Source of the DNA: JACKCD01 sp041390905
GTDB taxonomy: Bacteria; Chloroflexota; Anaerolineae; Promineifilales; Promineifilaceae
Length of the DNA stretch: 64,000 nucleotides
Direction: 5' to 3'
NCBI GenBank assembly: GCA_041390905.1
Contig: JAWKPA010000015.1
Location: 310,001 to 374,000 of the forward strand
Positions 49,484 through 58,955 of this stretch are shown one piece after another; position 1 is the stretch's first letter, and each line of letters opens with the position of its first letter. The notes under the pieces were generated by a model, which did not search any database, was not told the DNA's origin, and was given only the letters and a program-made list of their open reading frames with translations. A program made the translations under genes and the position numbers.

Positions 49484-49910
49484 CAGCAAGCCAGGGTCTT
49501 TGGGAACTCAAGGGTTTGGCATCAATGGTCGGGCAGATTGCCAATCCGCTTTACCAGATGTGCCGATTACTCTACGAGATACCAAAGAATCACAAACTAC
49601 TGACTGCCGTTGTCAGACGTGCCATTTTTTGACTTGTAAATGGAAGAAACTATACTCTTGCATTCTGCTTGGCCTCTACTTATTTTGTTCTGCATACCAA
49701 ATATGGCGCAAAGCAAAAACATCACCCTTGCCATACTAAGAAAACATTGTGTTATATATGTTGTTTGCTTTCAAAATAAGTGAATGATAGGCGTAAAAAG
49801 AATGAGTTTAGTGGAAAGGAGGTGATAAGAGAGTCGTTTGAAGCCGCACAACCCAATGTTTAAGAGGATTTAGCACGTATATCAATATTTTTAGTTATGA
49901 GGAGAGGAAA
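49484..49910. other. Intergenic region and 5' leader of the peptide transporter operon
   Basis: About 427 bases with no gene I can support. It holds the promoter at 49629-49656 and a roughly 250-base untranslated leader that is A/T-rich. AAGGAGGTGAT (49816-49826) is a perfect 11-base complement of the 3' end of 16S rRNA, but no start codon follows at a workable distance, apart from a GTG inside the motif. The ribosome site actually used by the lipoprotein gene is GAGGAGAGG at about 49898. Confidence 0.55.
49629..49656 (+). promoter_or_regulatory. Sigma-70-type promoter of the peptide transporter operon
   Basis: TTGACT (49629-49634), a 16-base spacer and TATACT (49651-49656). It is the best match to a housekeeping promoter upstream of the lipoprotein gene at 49911. 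The predicted start is about 49663. Confidence 0.65.
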
Positions 49911-51989
49911 ATGCTTAACAAAAAATTACCCCTGTTAGTGGGGTTGATGCTGTTGACAGTGCTTTGGCTTGCAGCTTGTGCCTCCCCCGAGGTGGTTGAA
50001 GTAGAAGTAACTCGCGTTGTTACAGAAACCATCGTCGAAGCAGGTGACACAGTTGAGGTAACTCGTGTTGTTACCGAAGTTCAGGAAGTCGTTGTTGAGG
50101 TTCCCGCAGAACAAGAAGCGGCCGGCTCCATGGCCGCCCCAGACCCATCCACGCTCACATTTGTAGATGCTGGTGACATCAGCTCGATGGATCCCCAATT
50201 GGCCTATGAAGGCACCAGTTTTGATATGATCTACAACATTTATGAAGGGTTGATCTATCCGAACCGGGATGAATCCAAGGGCTATGTCCCCATGTTGGCT
50301 GTAGAAGTGCCAAGTGTAGAAAATGGGGGCATTTCTGCCGATGGGTTGACCTATACCTTTAATATTCGCCCTGGTGTGCAGTTCCACAATGGCAACGACT
50401 TAACAGCCAGCGATGCGGCCTATTCTTGGGCACGCGGTTTGTTACAGTCCAGCCCCAATAGTGGGCAGTGGATGATGATTGAAGCTATTATGGGATATGG
50501 CACAGGCGACATTACGGAAATGATTGCTGAGGGTGCATATGCTGGCGACCGTGAAGCTCTTATTGCCAATGCGTCCCCGGAAGAACTTGTTGCCGTCTGT
50601 GAAGATGTCAAGGCGCGTCTTGTCGCGGATGATGCGGCTGGAACCTTTACCGTATCCCTGGAGCGTCCCTGGGGACCTCTTATGGCGATTATTGCCCAAC
50701 CCTGGGCCTTTGTGGTTGACCAAGATTGGGCTATCGAAAATGGCGACTGGGATGGCTCTTGTGACACTTGGCAGAATTTTTATGCCCCTGGCTCAGAAGA
50801 CGATGCCCTTAGCTATGTGGCGAATGGTACTGGCCCCTACATCCTCGATCACTGGACACCTGATGAAGAGTGGGTGCTGACTGCTAACGAAAATTACTGG
50901 CGTCAGGAAGGCGATGCCATGTGGGATGATGGCCCCAGTGGTGTAGCCACAATCAAGCGTATTGTTCACAAAACCGTGAGTGAATGGGGTACCCGCTTTG
51001 CCATGCTGCAAGCTGGTGATGCTGCCTGGGTAACAGTGCCGGCTGCCAACCGCCCGCAGGCTCAGTTCCTGGTTGGTGAGATTTGTGATTATAAAACTGG
51101 TGAGTGTACGCCGACCGATACCCCTGATGGGCCATTGCGGATGTGGCCGAACCTGCCTTCTACCAGCCGTAACGACATTTTCCTGAACTTCAACGTCAAG
51201 ACTGATGATCAAGGGAATAATCCCTACATTGGTAGTGGTCAACTAGATGGCAATGGGATTCCGCCCGATTTCTTCTCTGATCTTCACGTTCGCAAGGCGT
51301 TTAGCTACTGCTTTGATTATGATACGTTGATTTCAGATGGTCAGAATGGGGATGGTACGCGCAATAATGGTGTTATCATCGCTGGTATGTTGGGCTATAA
51401 CCCTGACCAGGAAATGTATCCCTTTGATTTGGCAAAGTGTGAAGAAGAAATGGCGCAGGCATGGGATGGTGCTTTGCCCGACACAGGCTTCCGCGTTCAG
51501 GCTACGACAACAACGGGTGATTTGATGCGTATGACTGCGCTGGCAATTTTGCAGTCGAATTTGCGTGCGGTTAACCCGGCGTATCAGCTTGAAGTTGTTA
51601 CCCTGCCTTCGGCAACCTACTTTAGTGCGTTCCGCGCTGGGCAGCTTCCTGTGGCACTTAGCTCCTGGGGTGAGGATTATCATGATCCGCATAACTGGGT
51701 GCAGCCGTACTTGATTGGTACCTTTGCTGGTCGGCAAAATATGCCTGATGAGGTCAGGGATATTTTCCGGCCGTTGATTGAACAGGCTGTGCTTGAGTCT
51801 GACCCGGCGAAACGAGCTGAATTGTACTATGAAATCGGCCGTTTGCGTCACGAATATGTACCAGAAGTTGTGCTTTCGCAGGGAGGCGATGTCTCCTTTG
51901 AAATGCGTTGGGTCAACGGTTACTACTATCATCCTCTCGTTAGCTCCCACCGTTACATCTATCCTTTGAGTCTGGATGCTGGCGGATAA
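49911..51989 (+). CDS. Peptide ABC transporter substrate-binding lipoprotein (family 5)
   Basis: A 692-residue extracellular solute-binding protein. The signal peptide ends in LWLAAC with the lipidated Cys at 23. A spacer of VEVEVTRVVTETIVE-like repeats, typical of Chloroflexota, precedes the family 5 domain (about 75-690), which contains DISSMDPQLAYEGTSFDMIYNIYEGL. It binds oligopeptides outside the cell and passes them to the permeases encoded next. It is unusually long because of cysteine-containing inserts. The first gene of an operon with two permeases, an epimerase, an NlpC/P60 peptidase and two ATPases. It contains no AACGGCCGTT. Confidence 0.93.
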   Translation: MLNKKLPLLVGLMLLTVLWLAACASPEVVEVEVTRVVTETIVEAGDTVEVTRVVTEVQEVVVEVPAEQEAAGSMAAPDPSTLTFVDAGDISSMDPQLAYEGTSFDMIYNIYEGLIYPNRDESKGYVPMLAVEVPSVENGGISADGLTYTFNIRPGVQFHNGNDLTASDAAYSWARGLLQSSPNSGQWMMIEAIMGYGTGDITEMIAEGAYAGDREALIANASPEELVAVCEDVKARLVADDAAGTFTVSLERPWGPLMAIIAQPWAFVVDQDWAIENGDWDGSCDTWQNFYAPGSEDDALSYVANGTGPYILDHWTPDEEWVLTANENYWRQEGDAMWDDGPSGVATIKRIVHKTVSEWGTRFAMLQAGDAAWVTVPAANRPQAQFLVGEICDYKTGECTPTDTPDGPLRMWPNLPSTSRNDIFLNFNVKTDDQGNNPYIGSGQLDGNGIPPDFFSDLHVRKAFSYCFDYDTLISDGQNGDGTRNNGVIIAGMLGYNPDQEMYPFDLAKCEEEMAQAWDGALPDTGFRVQATTTTGDLMRMTALAILQSNLRAVNPAYQLEVVTLPSATYFSAFRAGQLPVALSSWGEDYHDPHNWVQPYLIGTFAGRQNMPDEVRDIFRPLIEQAVLESDPAKRAELYYEIGRLRHEYVPEVVLSQGGDVSFEMRWVNGYYYHPLVSSHRYIYPLSLDAGG

Positions 51990-52175
51990 TGTAATCAAAT
52001 CATCATTCGGGATGTGGACAAGCGAACCTATCTGTTTCTATGTTAGCGAGCTTTTGCAGCAAGCATATAACCAGATATAACGCAAGTCCATATTCGGGCA
52101 AATTGGTAAATTGGTGTTTGCCACCAATTTACCAATTTGCTTGTTTGCCGCTTTGTTTCAAAGAGGAATTTGCCA

Positions 52176-53240
52176 ATGACAGCTTATATCATTCGCCGTT
52201 TGTTGCAGTTACCGCTCACCATGCTGGGTGTAACCCTCTTGATTTTTGCCATGCTGCAACTGCTTACACCGGTGGAACGCTCTGCTTTGTATGTGCCAAG
52301 TATTCCACATAATGAGGGCGCAATTGATGCCATCATTGCCAAGTATGGATTGGACGATCCGTTTTATATTCAATATTGGCGCTGGCTGGTTGGGCATAAA
52401 GACCGGAATACCGGTGAAGTAGAGGGTGGCGTGCTGCGCGGTGATTTGGGTTTTTCCCGCAGTGGGCGGCAGGATGTCATAGATATGATCGCGCAGCGTC
52501 TGCCCGCTACGGTTGAGATGGCACTGTGGAGCGCGTTTCCTATTATTGGCATTGGTATTTGGTTGGGGGTTATATCGGCTATTAACCACAATAAACCGAT
52601 TGATCAAATCATACGTGTTTTTACAACGATAGGCTGGTCTTTCCCCACCTTTGTTTTTGGGTTACTTGTTCTGCTCGTGTTTTATACGAAGCTGGGCTGG
52701 TTCCCACCGGGTCGTCTATCTGATTCCATTAATGTCGTTGTTACGTCACCTGATTTCCATCGCTATACCCAGCTAAATACCGTTGATGGGTTGCTCAATG
52801 GCCGTATGGATGTGTTTTGGGATGCGTTGCGTCACCTGGTTTTGCCCATTTTAACTTTGTCTTATGTGGTGTGGGCGCGTATTTTGCGCGTCACTCGTTC
52901 GTCAATGCTGGAAACTTTGCGCCAGGATTATTTGCGTACCGCCCGTGCCAAAGGGTTGTCGGAAAAAATTGTTGTTTATCGCCACGCTTTTCGCAATGCG
53001 CTGTTGCCCGTCATCACGATTGGCGGTTCCATGGTCGTTGGTTTGCTGGATGGGACAGTTGTGACTGAGGTAATATTTAACTATCCCGGCATGGGTTCGG
53101 CTACGGCTCGTGCGGCGTCCAGTTTGGATGCAACGGCCGTTTTAGCATTTGTGTTATTTGGCGGCATGGTACTCACAGTTGCCAACCTCATTGTAGACAT
53201 ACTGTATGCCATGGTTGATCCGCGCATTCGCCTGACATAA
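52176..53240 (+). CDS. Peptide ABC transporter permease (DppB/OppB type)
   Basis: A 354-residue inner-membrane permease with six helices. The first is at RRLLQLPLTMLGVTLLIFAML. The binding-protein-dependent transport motif is at YLRTARAKGLSEKIVVYRHA, followed by the EAA-type loop. A large extracytoplasmic part lies between helix 1 and 2. It forms the channel with the next protein. ATG 52176 follows AAGAGGAA. Inserts at about 82-95 (GHKDRNTGEVEGG) are typical of this clade. Confidence 0.93.
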   Translation: MTAYIIRRLLQLPLTMLGVTLLIFAMLQLLTPVERSALYVPSIPHNEGAIDAIIAKYGLDDPFYIQYWRWLVGHKDRNTGEVEGGVLRGDLGFSRSGRQDVIDMIAQRLPATVEMALWSAFPIIGIGIWLGVISAINHNKPIDQIIRVFTTIGWSFPTFVFGLLVLLVFYTKLGWFPPGRLSDSINVVVTSPDFHRYTQLNTVDGLLNGRMDVFWDALRHLVLPILTLSYVVWARILRVTRSSMLETLRQDYLRTARAKGLSEKIVVYRHAFRNALLPVITIGGSMVVGLLDGTVVTEVIFNYPGMGSATARAASSLDATAVLAFVLFGGMVLTVANLIVDILYAMVDPRIRLT

Positions 53241-53254
53241 TTGGGAACAAAACC

Positions 53255-54304
53255 ATGAATAAAACAGTTCCAAACGAAAATAAGCCACAATTTAAGGGAA
53301 CACCTGGGGCGAACCTGCGCGAACTCGGAAAATTAGAAGCAACGATAGGCCCTGAGTGGGCTAGGCTGGTTCGCGGCGTGTTTACCAACCCGCTGTCCAT
53401 TGTTGGCCTCATTCTAGTCTCCAGCTTTATCCTGATTGCCACCTTTGCCCCCGTGCTTGCGCCGCCCCTGGATGCCTTAGGCGACCCTTACCTGATCCCC
53501 CGTGATGGCTATAGTCCGGAGCCAAAGCCCCCGGGAACCGTTTGGCAGCGTGACATTCCTCCCATCCCGTTTTGGTACACAGCCGTAACCGGTAACGAAC
53601 AATGGGTGCATTTGCTGGGAACAACTAGCGGTCAATTTGATATTTACTACGGCATTGTTTGGGGGACGCGCACCGCCTTGTTTGTTGGCGTTTTTATTAC
53701 AGCCGTAACGGTTGTGATTGGCTTGTTTGTAGGGGCCGTTTCTGCTTATTATGGCGGCTGGCTAGATGATCTCCTCATGCGGATCACAGAGATTTTTATG
53801 GCCTTTCCCTTCCTGCTGGCCGCACTCACCCTCTCTGCCATTTTGGTTCCCCTGTTTGGCCGGGGAATTTGGCCGGCCACCATTGCCCTGGTCTGTTTTG
53901 GCTGGATGACCTATGCCCGTGTGCTGCGTGCCGAAATTTTGTCGGCCAAGGAACGCGACTACGCCCTCGCTGCCCGTGTATTGGGGGCAAAAGATTCCCG
54001 CATTTTGGCTCGCCATATTGTCCCTAATGCAATCTACCCGATTCTGGTGTTGGCTTCCATGCGTGTGGGTGACTATGTTCTTTCTTTTGCCGCCTTGAGC
54101 TTTCTCGGCGTTGGCACAGATATTGGCTATGCCGACTGGGGACAGATTGTGAGCTTTGCCCGCGACTGGATTTTGAGCCTGGATATTCACTGGTACATTA
54201 TCGTCTATCCCGGCATAGCGTTGCTGCTTTTTGGGCTGGGGTGGAACCTGATAGGCGATGCGTTACGCGATATTTTAGACCCCAGATTACGGAAGGGAAA
54301 TTAA
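53255..54304 (+). CDS. Peptide ABC transporter permease (DppC/OppC type)
   Basis: A 349-residue permease with an N-terminal cytoplasmic extension of about 45 residues, a first helix at LSIVGLILVSSFILIATFAPVL and the OppC-type N-terminal domain, followed by five helices. The conserved loop is around SAKERDYALAARVLGAKDSR, where it meets the ATPase. The start is ATG 53255, 15 bases after the DppB stop. Its stop is 3 bases before the epimerase start. Confidence 0.93.
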   Translation: MNKTVPNENKPQFKGTPGANLRELGKLEATIGPEWARLVRGVFTNPLSIVGLILVSSFILIATFAPVLAPPLDALGDPYLIPRDGYSPEPKPPGTVWQRDIPPIPFWYTAVTGNEQWVHLLGTTSGQFDIYYGIVWGTRTALFVGVFITAVTVVIGLFVGAVSAYYGGWLDDLLMRITEIFMAFPFLLAALTLSAILVPLFGRGIWPATIALVCFGWMTYARVLRAEILSAKERDYALAARVLGAKDSRILARHIVPNAIYPILVLASMRVGDYVLSFAALSFLGVGTDIGYADWGQIVSFARDWILSLDIHWYIIVYPGIALLLFGLGWNLIGDALRDILDPRLRKGN

Positions 54305-54307
54305 CTA

Positions 54308-55333
54308 GTGTCAGATTCGACTGCTCGTTTAACATGGGAATCGTTGACGCTCAAATTGCGCCATCCTTTTCGTATTTCATATGGTGTCAGCGAGACGCGC
54401 CGCGCTTTTTGGTTGCGCCTGGCGAGTGATGAGGGCTGGGGTGAAGCGACTATCCCATCTTATTACCATGTCAGCGAGGCGGATATGTTTGCTTGCTGGG
54501 CAGCGGCGGCGCAGCGACGGGAGCCATTGCCTGATGATCCGGCAGAGGTGACGGCATGGATTGGTGCGGAAGGGCCGGCTCCGGCACGGTGTGGCCTGGA
54601 TATGGCTCTGCATGACCGCATTGCCCGGCAGCGGAATGTGCCACTGCATCAATTGCTGGGCGTGGCTAAACCCTCATCAGTGATCACGGCGTTTACGATT
54701 AGCATGGATGAGCCGGCCGAAATGGCACGTGCAGCGGCGCAAGTTCCTGAATACCCGATTATCAAGCTCAAGTTGGGTAGCGACGACGACGTGGCTCGCG
54801 TGGCGTCCGTGCGTGCAGCGCGTCCCGACGTGCGGCTGTATGTAGATGCCAACGCGGGCTGGTCGCCGGTCGAAGCGGTGGCACATATTCGGGCATTGGA
54901 ACCATACCGCCTGGAACTGATTGAACAACCCGTTGCTAAAGACGACATTGCTGGTTTGGGCTATGTCCAGGCTCATACCGAGGTGCCAATCGTGGCTGAC
55001 GAGTCGGTACAGAGCCTGGCCGACATGGAAAAAGCGGCCGCCGCTGGCGTTAAAGGGGTCAACCTCAAGCTGATGAAAGTCGGGGGGCTGGCTCCCTGTT
55101 TGCAGATGCTGCACCGGGCGCGGGAACTGGGGCTGCGGGTCATGCTGGGCTGCATGGTTGAAAGTTCCCTGGGGGTGGCCGCGATGGCTCATCTGGCCGC
55201 CGGGGCCGACTGGGTTGATTTAGATGGCCCCTTGCTCATTGCCAACGACCCGTTTACTGGCCTGACCTATGACCGATGCCAAATTTCCTTGCCGGATCGG
55301 GCGGGGATTGGCGTTGCCGTAGGCAGCAAGTAG
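54308..55333 (+). CDS. Dipeptide epimerase (L-Ala-D/L-Glu type, enolase superfamily)
   Basis: A 341-residue enolase-superfamily enzyme. The catalytic lysines are in PIIKLKLGSDDD (about 158) and LKLMKVGG (about 258). Metal ligands are Asp in DANAGW, Glu in EQPV and Asp in ADES. In Bacillus the equivalent YkfB turns L-Ala-D-Glu from murein into L-Ala-L-Glu so that peptidases can use it. The start is GTG 54308, as ATG is absent nearby. Being placed between permease and peptidase genes supports a murein dipeptide role. Confidence 0.9.
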   Translation: MSDSTARLTWESLTLKLRHPFRISYGVSETRRAFWLRLASDEGWGEATIPSYYHVSEADMFACWAAAAQRREPLPDDPAEVTAWIGAEGPAPARCGLDMALHDRIARQRNVPLHQLLGVAKPSSVITAFTISMDEPAEMARAAAQVPEYPIIKLKLGSDDDVARVASVRAARPDVRLYVDANAGWSPVEAVAHIRALEPYRLELIEQPVAKDDIAGLGYVQAHTEVPIVADESVQSLADMEKAAAAGVKGVNLKLMKVGGLAPCLQMLHRARELGLRVMLGCMVESSLGVAAMAHLAAGADWVDLDGPLLIANDPFTGLTYDRCQISLPDRAGIGVAVGSK

Positions 55334-55352
55334 GCCGGGAAGGGGAGAGAGA

Positions 55353-56384
55353 ATGTCTCAAATTGCCCAGGTTCGCGCCGCATTGGCTGCAATAGCGCAA
55401 AAATATAGCGATACGCGCATTTGCCACTGCCAGATGGAGGCGGAGGTTGTGGTGGATGGTGTGTGTACGTTGTCGGGGAGCGTGCTGGATGGGGAGACGC
55501 TTACGGCCGTTGTGGAGCCGCTGGTGGAGCAATTCCCTGATTTGGCTTTTGCCACGGCTGCCGTGCAAGTGCTGCGTGCAATACCAGAGCAATTTTTGCA
55601 GGTGGCGACCAATGTGACTGGTTTGTATGCCAACCCGTCGTTTCTGGCGGAGATGGTGAGCCAGTTGGTGCAGGGTATGCGGGTGGAGCGGCTTCAGGAG
55701 CAGGGGAAGTGGGTGTATGTGCGGCAGGAGGATGGGTATTTGGGCTGGGTGTATGGGAGCTATTTGGGGAAAACGGCCGTTTTTCCCCCCACCCACCTCG
55801 TTAGCAGCCCCGTTGCCCTTTTGCACCAGGCACCTGATGAGACGGCACTGCTGGTGGGGCGCGTGCTGGCAGGAACGGCCGTTTTCACCGCCCAAACCCA
55901 CAACACCTGGACACAGCTAACCTTGCCCGACGGAACGGCCGGCTGGGTTCACTCGCCGCATCTGCGCTCCCTGGCTGCTCTGCCCCAAACCGGTTCCGCC
56001 CAACGCCAGCAGCTTGTGCAGGATGCCGCCCAATTTATTGGCGTCCCCTACCGATGGGGCGGCTGTACCAGTTTGGGTCTTGACTGTTCCGGTTTAGCCC
56101 AACTCACCCATCGTCTGGTCGGTGTCATCCTGCCACGGGATGCCGACATGCAGTACAAGGCCGGACGATCCGTTGAACCCCCTTTCCAGCCCGGTGATCT
56201 GCTCTTTTTTGGCAATCAGAGCCAGACGGCCGGCCGGGCAATCACCCACGTCGGCATCAGCCTGGGCGAGTGGCGTATGCTGCACGCCTCCATCGCTCGC
56301 AATGGCGTATATGAAGACGACGCACAGGCTGTGGCACATTTACGCCAACAATTTGTGGGCGCACGAACATTTTTGCGTGAGTAA
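55353..56384 (+). CDS. NlpC/P60 endopeptidase with SH3 domains (YkfC-like)
   Basis: A 343-residue cysteine peptidase. Two SH3-like regions are seen (about 90-150 and 155-210: GWVYGSYLGKTAV, then GTAGWVHSPHL). The NlpC/P60 domain follows with YRWGGCTSLGLDCSGLAQLT (nucleophile Cys about 245), HVGISLG (His) and LHAS as the third site. YkfC-like enzymes cut the gamma-D-Glu-diaminopimelate bond of murein peptides. No signal peptide is visible, which fits an intracellular role after import. Three AACGGCCGTT or close variants lie in it. It starts at ATG after GGGGAGAG. Confidence 0.92.
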   Translation: MSQIAQVRAALAAIAQKYSDTRICHCQMEAEVVVDGVCTLSGSVLDGETLTAVVEPLVEQFPDLAFATAAVQVLRAIPEQFLQVATNVTGLYANPSFLAEMVSQLVQGMRVERLQEQGKWVYVRQEDGYLGWVYGSYLGKTAVFPPTHLVSSPVALLHQAPDETALLVGRVLAGTAVFTAQTHNTWTQLTLPDGTAGWVHSPHLRSLAALPQTGSAQRQQLVQDAAQFIGVPYRWGGCTSLGLDCSGLAQLTHRLVGVILPRDADMQYKAGRSVEPPFQPGDLLFFGNQSQTAGRAITHVGISLGEWRMLHASIARNGVYEDDAQAVAHLRQQFVGARTFLRE

Positions 56385-56414
56385 GCAACAAAAAGGGAAA
56401 AGGAGAATCTCACT

Positions 56415-57419
56415 TTGGCAAATCTACTGGAAATACGCAACCTGACCACGCAGTTCAACACCGAAGAAGGGATCGTGCGTGCTGTCAATGGCATCACCTA
56501 CAGCCTGGGTGCCGGGGAAACGCTAGGGATTGTGGGCGAAAGCGGCAGTGGCAAAAGCGTGAGTATGCTTTCTGTTATGCGGCTCATTCCCGAACCGCCG
56601 GGCAAAATTGTGGCGGGCGAAGTCATCTTTAATGACCGTGACCTGCTCAAAATTAGCGAACTGGAAATGCAGCAAGTCCGTGGGGCGGAAATTGCGATGG
56701 TTTTCCAGGATCCCATGACCTCCCTGAACCCTGTGCTAAAGGTCGGCTTCCAGATTATGGAGGCACTGGAACGCCACCAGGGGCTAAACAAGGAGCAGGC
56801 ACGCACCCGCGCCGCCGAGCTGTTGAGCATGGTAGGCATCCCCAATGCCGAGGACAGACTGGACGATTACCCACACCAGTTTTCCGGTGGGATGCGCCAG
56901 CGAGCCATGATCGCCATCGCGCTTTCCTGCAACCCCGTACTGCTGATTGCCGACGAACCCACCACGGCCCTAGATGTCACCATCCAGGCGCAAATTACCG
57001 ATTTGGTGAAGCAGTTGCAAGAAGCATTGGGCATGGCCGTCATTTGGATTACCCATGATTTGGGCGTGGTTGCCCGGTTGGCACAGCGGGTTTTGGTAAT
57101 GTATGCCGGATACGTGATCGAAGATGCGCGTGTCGAAACGCTCTACACCACGCCGCGCCACCCCTACACGCTGGGGCTATTAGGCTCGCTGCCGCGCCTG
57201 AATTCGGCGCGGGGAAGCAAGCTGTTTTCAATTCCCGGCCAGCCGCCAGACCTGGCACACCTGCCGGCCGGATGCCCCTTTGCCCCCCGTTGCAGCTATG
57301 TCACCCAGCGCTGCCTGGATGAGAACCCCGTTTTGGAAACCATTGCCCGCGATCACCACGTGGCGTGCTGGGAAAAAGACGCAACAAAAGGAGTGTGGAC
57401 CTATGTCCAATCAGCCTGA
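56415..57419 (+). CDS. Peptide ABC transporter ATP-binding protein (DppD type)
   Basis: A 334-residue ATPase. Walker A is GESGSGKS, the ABC signature FSGGMRQR, Walker B LLIADEPT and the switch His follows in IWITHD. The C-terminal oligopeptide-ATPase region has the cysteine cluster CPFAPRCSYVTQRC, which commonly binds an iron-sulfur centre in this family. TTG 56415 with AAGGAGAAT before it is the start. It overlaps the DppF gene by 17 bases. Confidence 0.94.
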   Translation: MANLLEIRNLTTQFNTEEGIVRAVNGITYSLGAGETLGIVGESGSGKSVSMLSVMRLIPEPPGKIVAGEVIFNDRDLLKISELEMQQVRGAEIAMVFQDPMTSLNPVLKVGFQIMEALERHQGLNKEQARTRAAELLSMVGIPNAEDRLDDYPHQFSGGMRQRAMIAIALSCNPVLLIADEPTTALDVTIQAQITDLVKQLQEALGMAVIWITHDLGVVARLAQRVLVMYAGYVIEDARVETLYTTPRHPYTLGLLGSLPRLNSARGSKLFSIPGQPPDLAHLPAGCPFAPRCSYVTQRCLDENPVLETIARDHHVACWEKDATKGVWTYVQSA

Positions 57420-58401
57420 CCGCTCGGTACTGCTACAGGTCAACGATTTAAAGAAATATTTTCCCATCACCAGGGGCGTTTTTCGGCGGCACGTGGGGGA
57501 TGTTAAAGCCGTAGATGGGGTGAGCTTTGATATTTACCAGGGCGAAACGTTGGGGTTGGTGGGCGAGAGCGGCTGCGGTAAATCCACGACGGGGCGCACC
57601 ATCCTGCAAGTGTACCCCCCCACCGCCGGGCAGGTGCTGCTGGGGGGTAAGGATTTAGCCACGCTGGGTCACGAAGAGATGCGACAAATGCGGCGGCGGA
57701 TGCAGCTCATTTTTCAAGACCCCTATGCGTCTCTCAATCCGCGCATGACGGTCGGCAGCATCGTGGGCGAAGCCTTGGACATCTTTGGCCTGGCACGCGG
57801 TGCCGAACGGCGTGATCGGGTCGAGGAACTGCTCTATCTGGTTGGCCTGAATCCCTACTTTATTAGCCGGTACCCGCATGAATTTTCCGGGGGGCAGCGG
57901 CAGCGGGTTGGCATTGCCCGCGCCCTGGCAATTAACCCGGATTTTATTGTGTGTGACGAACCGATTGCGGCGCTGGATGTGTCTATTCAGGCGCAGGTGG
58001 TTAATTTGCTGGAGGAACTGCAAGAGCGGTTGGGATTGACTTACCTGTTTATTGCCCATGATCTGAGCATGGTGCGCCATATCAGCGACCGCATTGCGGT
58101 GATGTATCTGGGCAAAATTGTGGAATTGACGGATCGGGATAGCCTGTACCATAACCCGCTGCACCCGTACACCAAGGCGCTACTTTCGGCCGTTCCTGTT
58201 CCTGATCCGCTGTTTGAGGCGCGGCGGGAGCGCATTGTGCTGCAGGGGGATGTTCCCAGCCCCGCCAACCCGCCGCAGGGCTGTAACTTTAATACCCGCT
58301 GCCCGCTTGCTGAGCCACGGTGTTATGAAGCTGAGCCAGCGTTTGAGCAAGTCTCGGTTGGGCATTGGGTAGCCTGCCATTTGGTGAACCGGGGCGGTTA
58401 G
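57403..58401 (+). CDS. Peptide ABC transporter ATP-binding protein (DppF type)
   Basis: A 332-residue ATPase, partner of DppD. Walker A is GESGCGKST, signature FSGGQRQR, Walker B FIVCDEPI and the cysteine cluster NTRCPLAEPRCYEAEP near the C-terminus. ATG 57403 lies inside the end of DppD and follows AAAGGAG. It closes the operon; a palindrome 25 bases downstream probably marks its end. Confidence 0.94.
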   Translation: MSNQPDRSVLLQVNDLKKYFPITRGVFRRHVGDVKAVDGVSFDIYQGETLGLVGESGCGKSTTGRTILQVYPPTAGQVLLGGKDLATLGHEEMRQMRRRMQLIFQDPYASLNPRMTVGSIVGEALDIFGLARGAERRDRVEELLYLVGLNPYFISRYPHEFSGGQRQRVGIARALAINPDFIVCDEPIAALDVSIQAQVVNLLEELQERLGLTYLFIAHDLSMVRHISDRIAVMYLGKIVELTDRDSLYHNPLHPYTKALLSAVPVPDPLFEARRERIVLQGDVPSPANPPQGCNFNTRCPLAEPRCYEAEPAFEQVSVGHWVACHLVNRGG

Positions 58402-58426
58402 AGTGTGAGGAAGGGTAATCGAACTG

Positions 58427-58454
58427 GGTTAACGTTTCAGCCCAAACGTTAACC
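58427..58454. terminator. Palindrome after the peptide transporter operon
   Basis: GGTTAACGTTT, a 6-base loop, AAACGTTAACC: a perfect 11-base stem. No T-run follows, so it may end or stabilise the mRNA rather than being a complete intrinsic terminator. Confidence 0.55.
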
Positions 58455-58539
58455 TACGGTGCATCTCCAAGCCGTTCCAGAGAAATGGAGCGCAGGGCAT
58501 CGCATAAAACGTAGATTTCTGTTGTTAGCCTGCTTTCTG

Positions 58540-58953
58540 TTAGTATGGTGGGTGCCAGCCTGCATCTGCCCAGTGTCTACGAGCGCGAACAACGGTTGCG
58601 TTGTTCATCTGCAAAGCCCCAATTGTGGCACGACCGATGGCTGTACGGCCGATAATGTACGTGCTTTCCTCGCTCCAGGCAAAGTGATCGTGCCAATGCT
58701 GCTGTACAGGATGAAACAAGGGGACTGTTTGTTGGGTGACAGGATCAACGGCCGTTTGCTGACTTCCTTTGAAAATATTTCAGGCAAAGCAGGCAAGGCA
58801 GATATTGTCAGGTCTTGTGCTTCCTCCAGCGGCAACGGGGATAAGGTCAACGTGCATCTGTAAACCACAGTTGGCTTCACTGGTTTGGCAATAGGCACAC
58901 TGAAAGTTATCCCGCTTGGCAATCAGGCTACGCAGAGATGAGGAAACAGCCAT
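58540..58953 (-). pseudogene. HNH endonuclease gene with one in-frame UGA
   Basis: Starting at ATG 58953 the frame encodes CAYCQTSEANCGLQMHVD and the ...GGSTRPDNICLACFA block of an HNH nuclease, then meets TGA (58782-58780). Translation in the same frame continues without any shift to TAA at 58542-58540, with AVDPVTQQTVPLFHPVQQHW, DHFAWSEES and GRATIGALQ. The UGA stands where relatives have Cys in a CN pair, so it looks like a Cys-to-stop change. The gene starts 2 bases after the antitoxin-like gene, which also has a stop. Selenocysteine is possible in theory but I see no matching hairpin. Confidence 0.8.
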
Positions 58954-58955
58954 TG

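Noticed and set aside
49816..49865. Small gene starting at the GTG inside AAGGAGGTGAT
   Set aside because: The start would overlap its own ribosome site and the 13-residue product has no supporting feature.
58740..58782. Selenocysteine insertion at the UGA of the HNH gene
   Set aside because: I see no convincing stem-loop just downstream and the partner gene carries an ordinary UAA stop, so gene decay is the simpler reading.
58605..58922. A 105-codon minus-strand frame and a 134-codon plus-strand frame over the HNH pseudogene
   Set aside because: They are shadow frames; the HNH reading frame explains the same bases with a recognisable domain.
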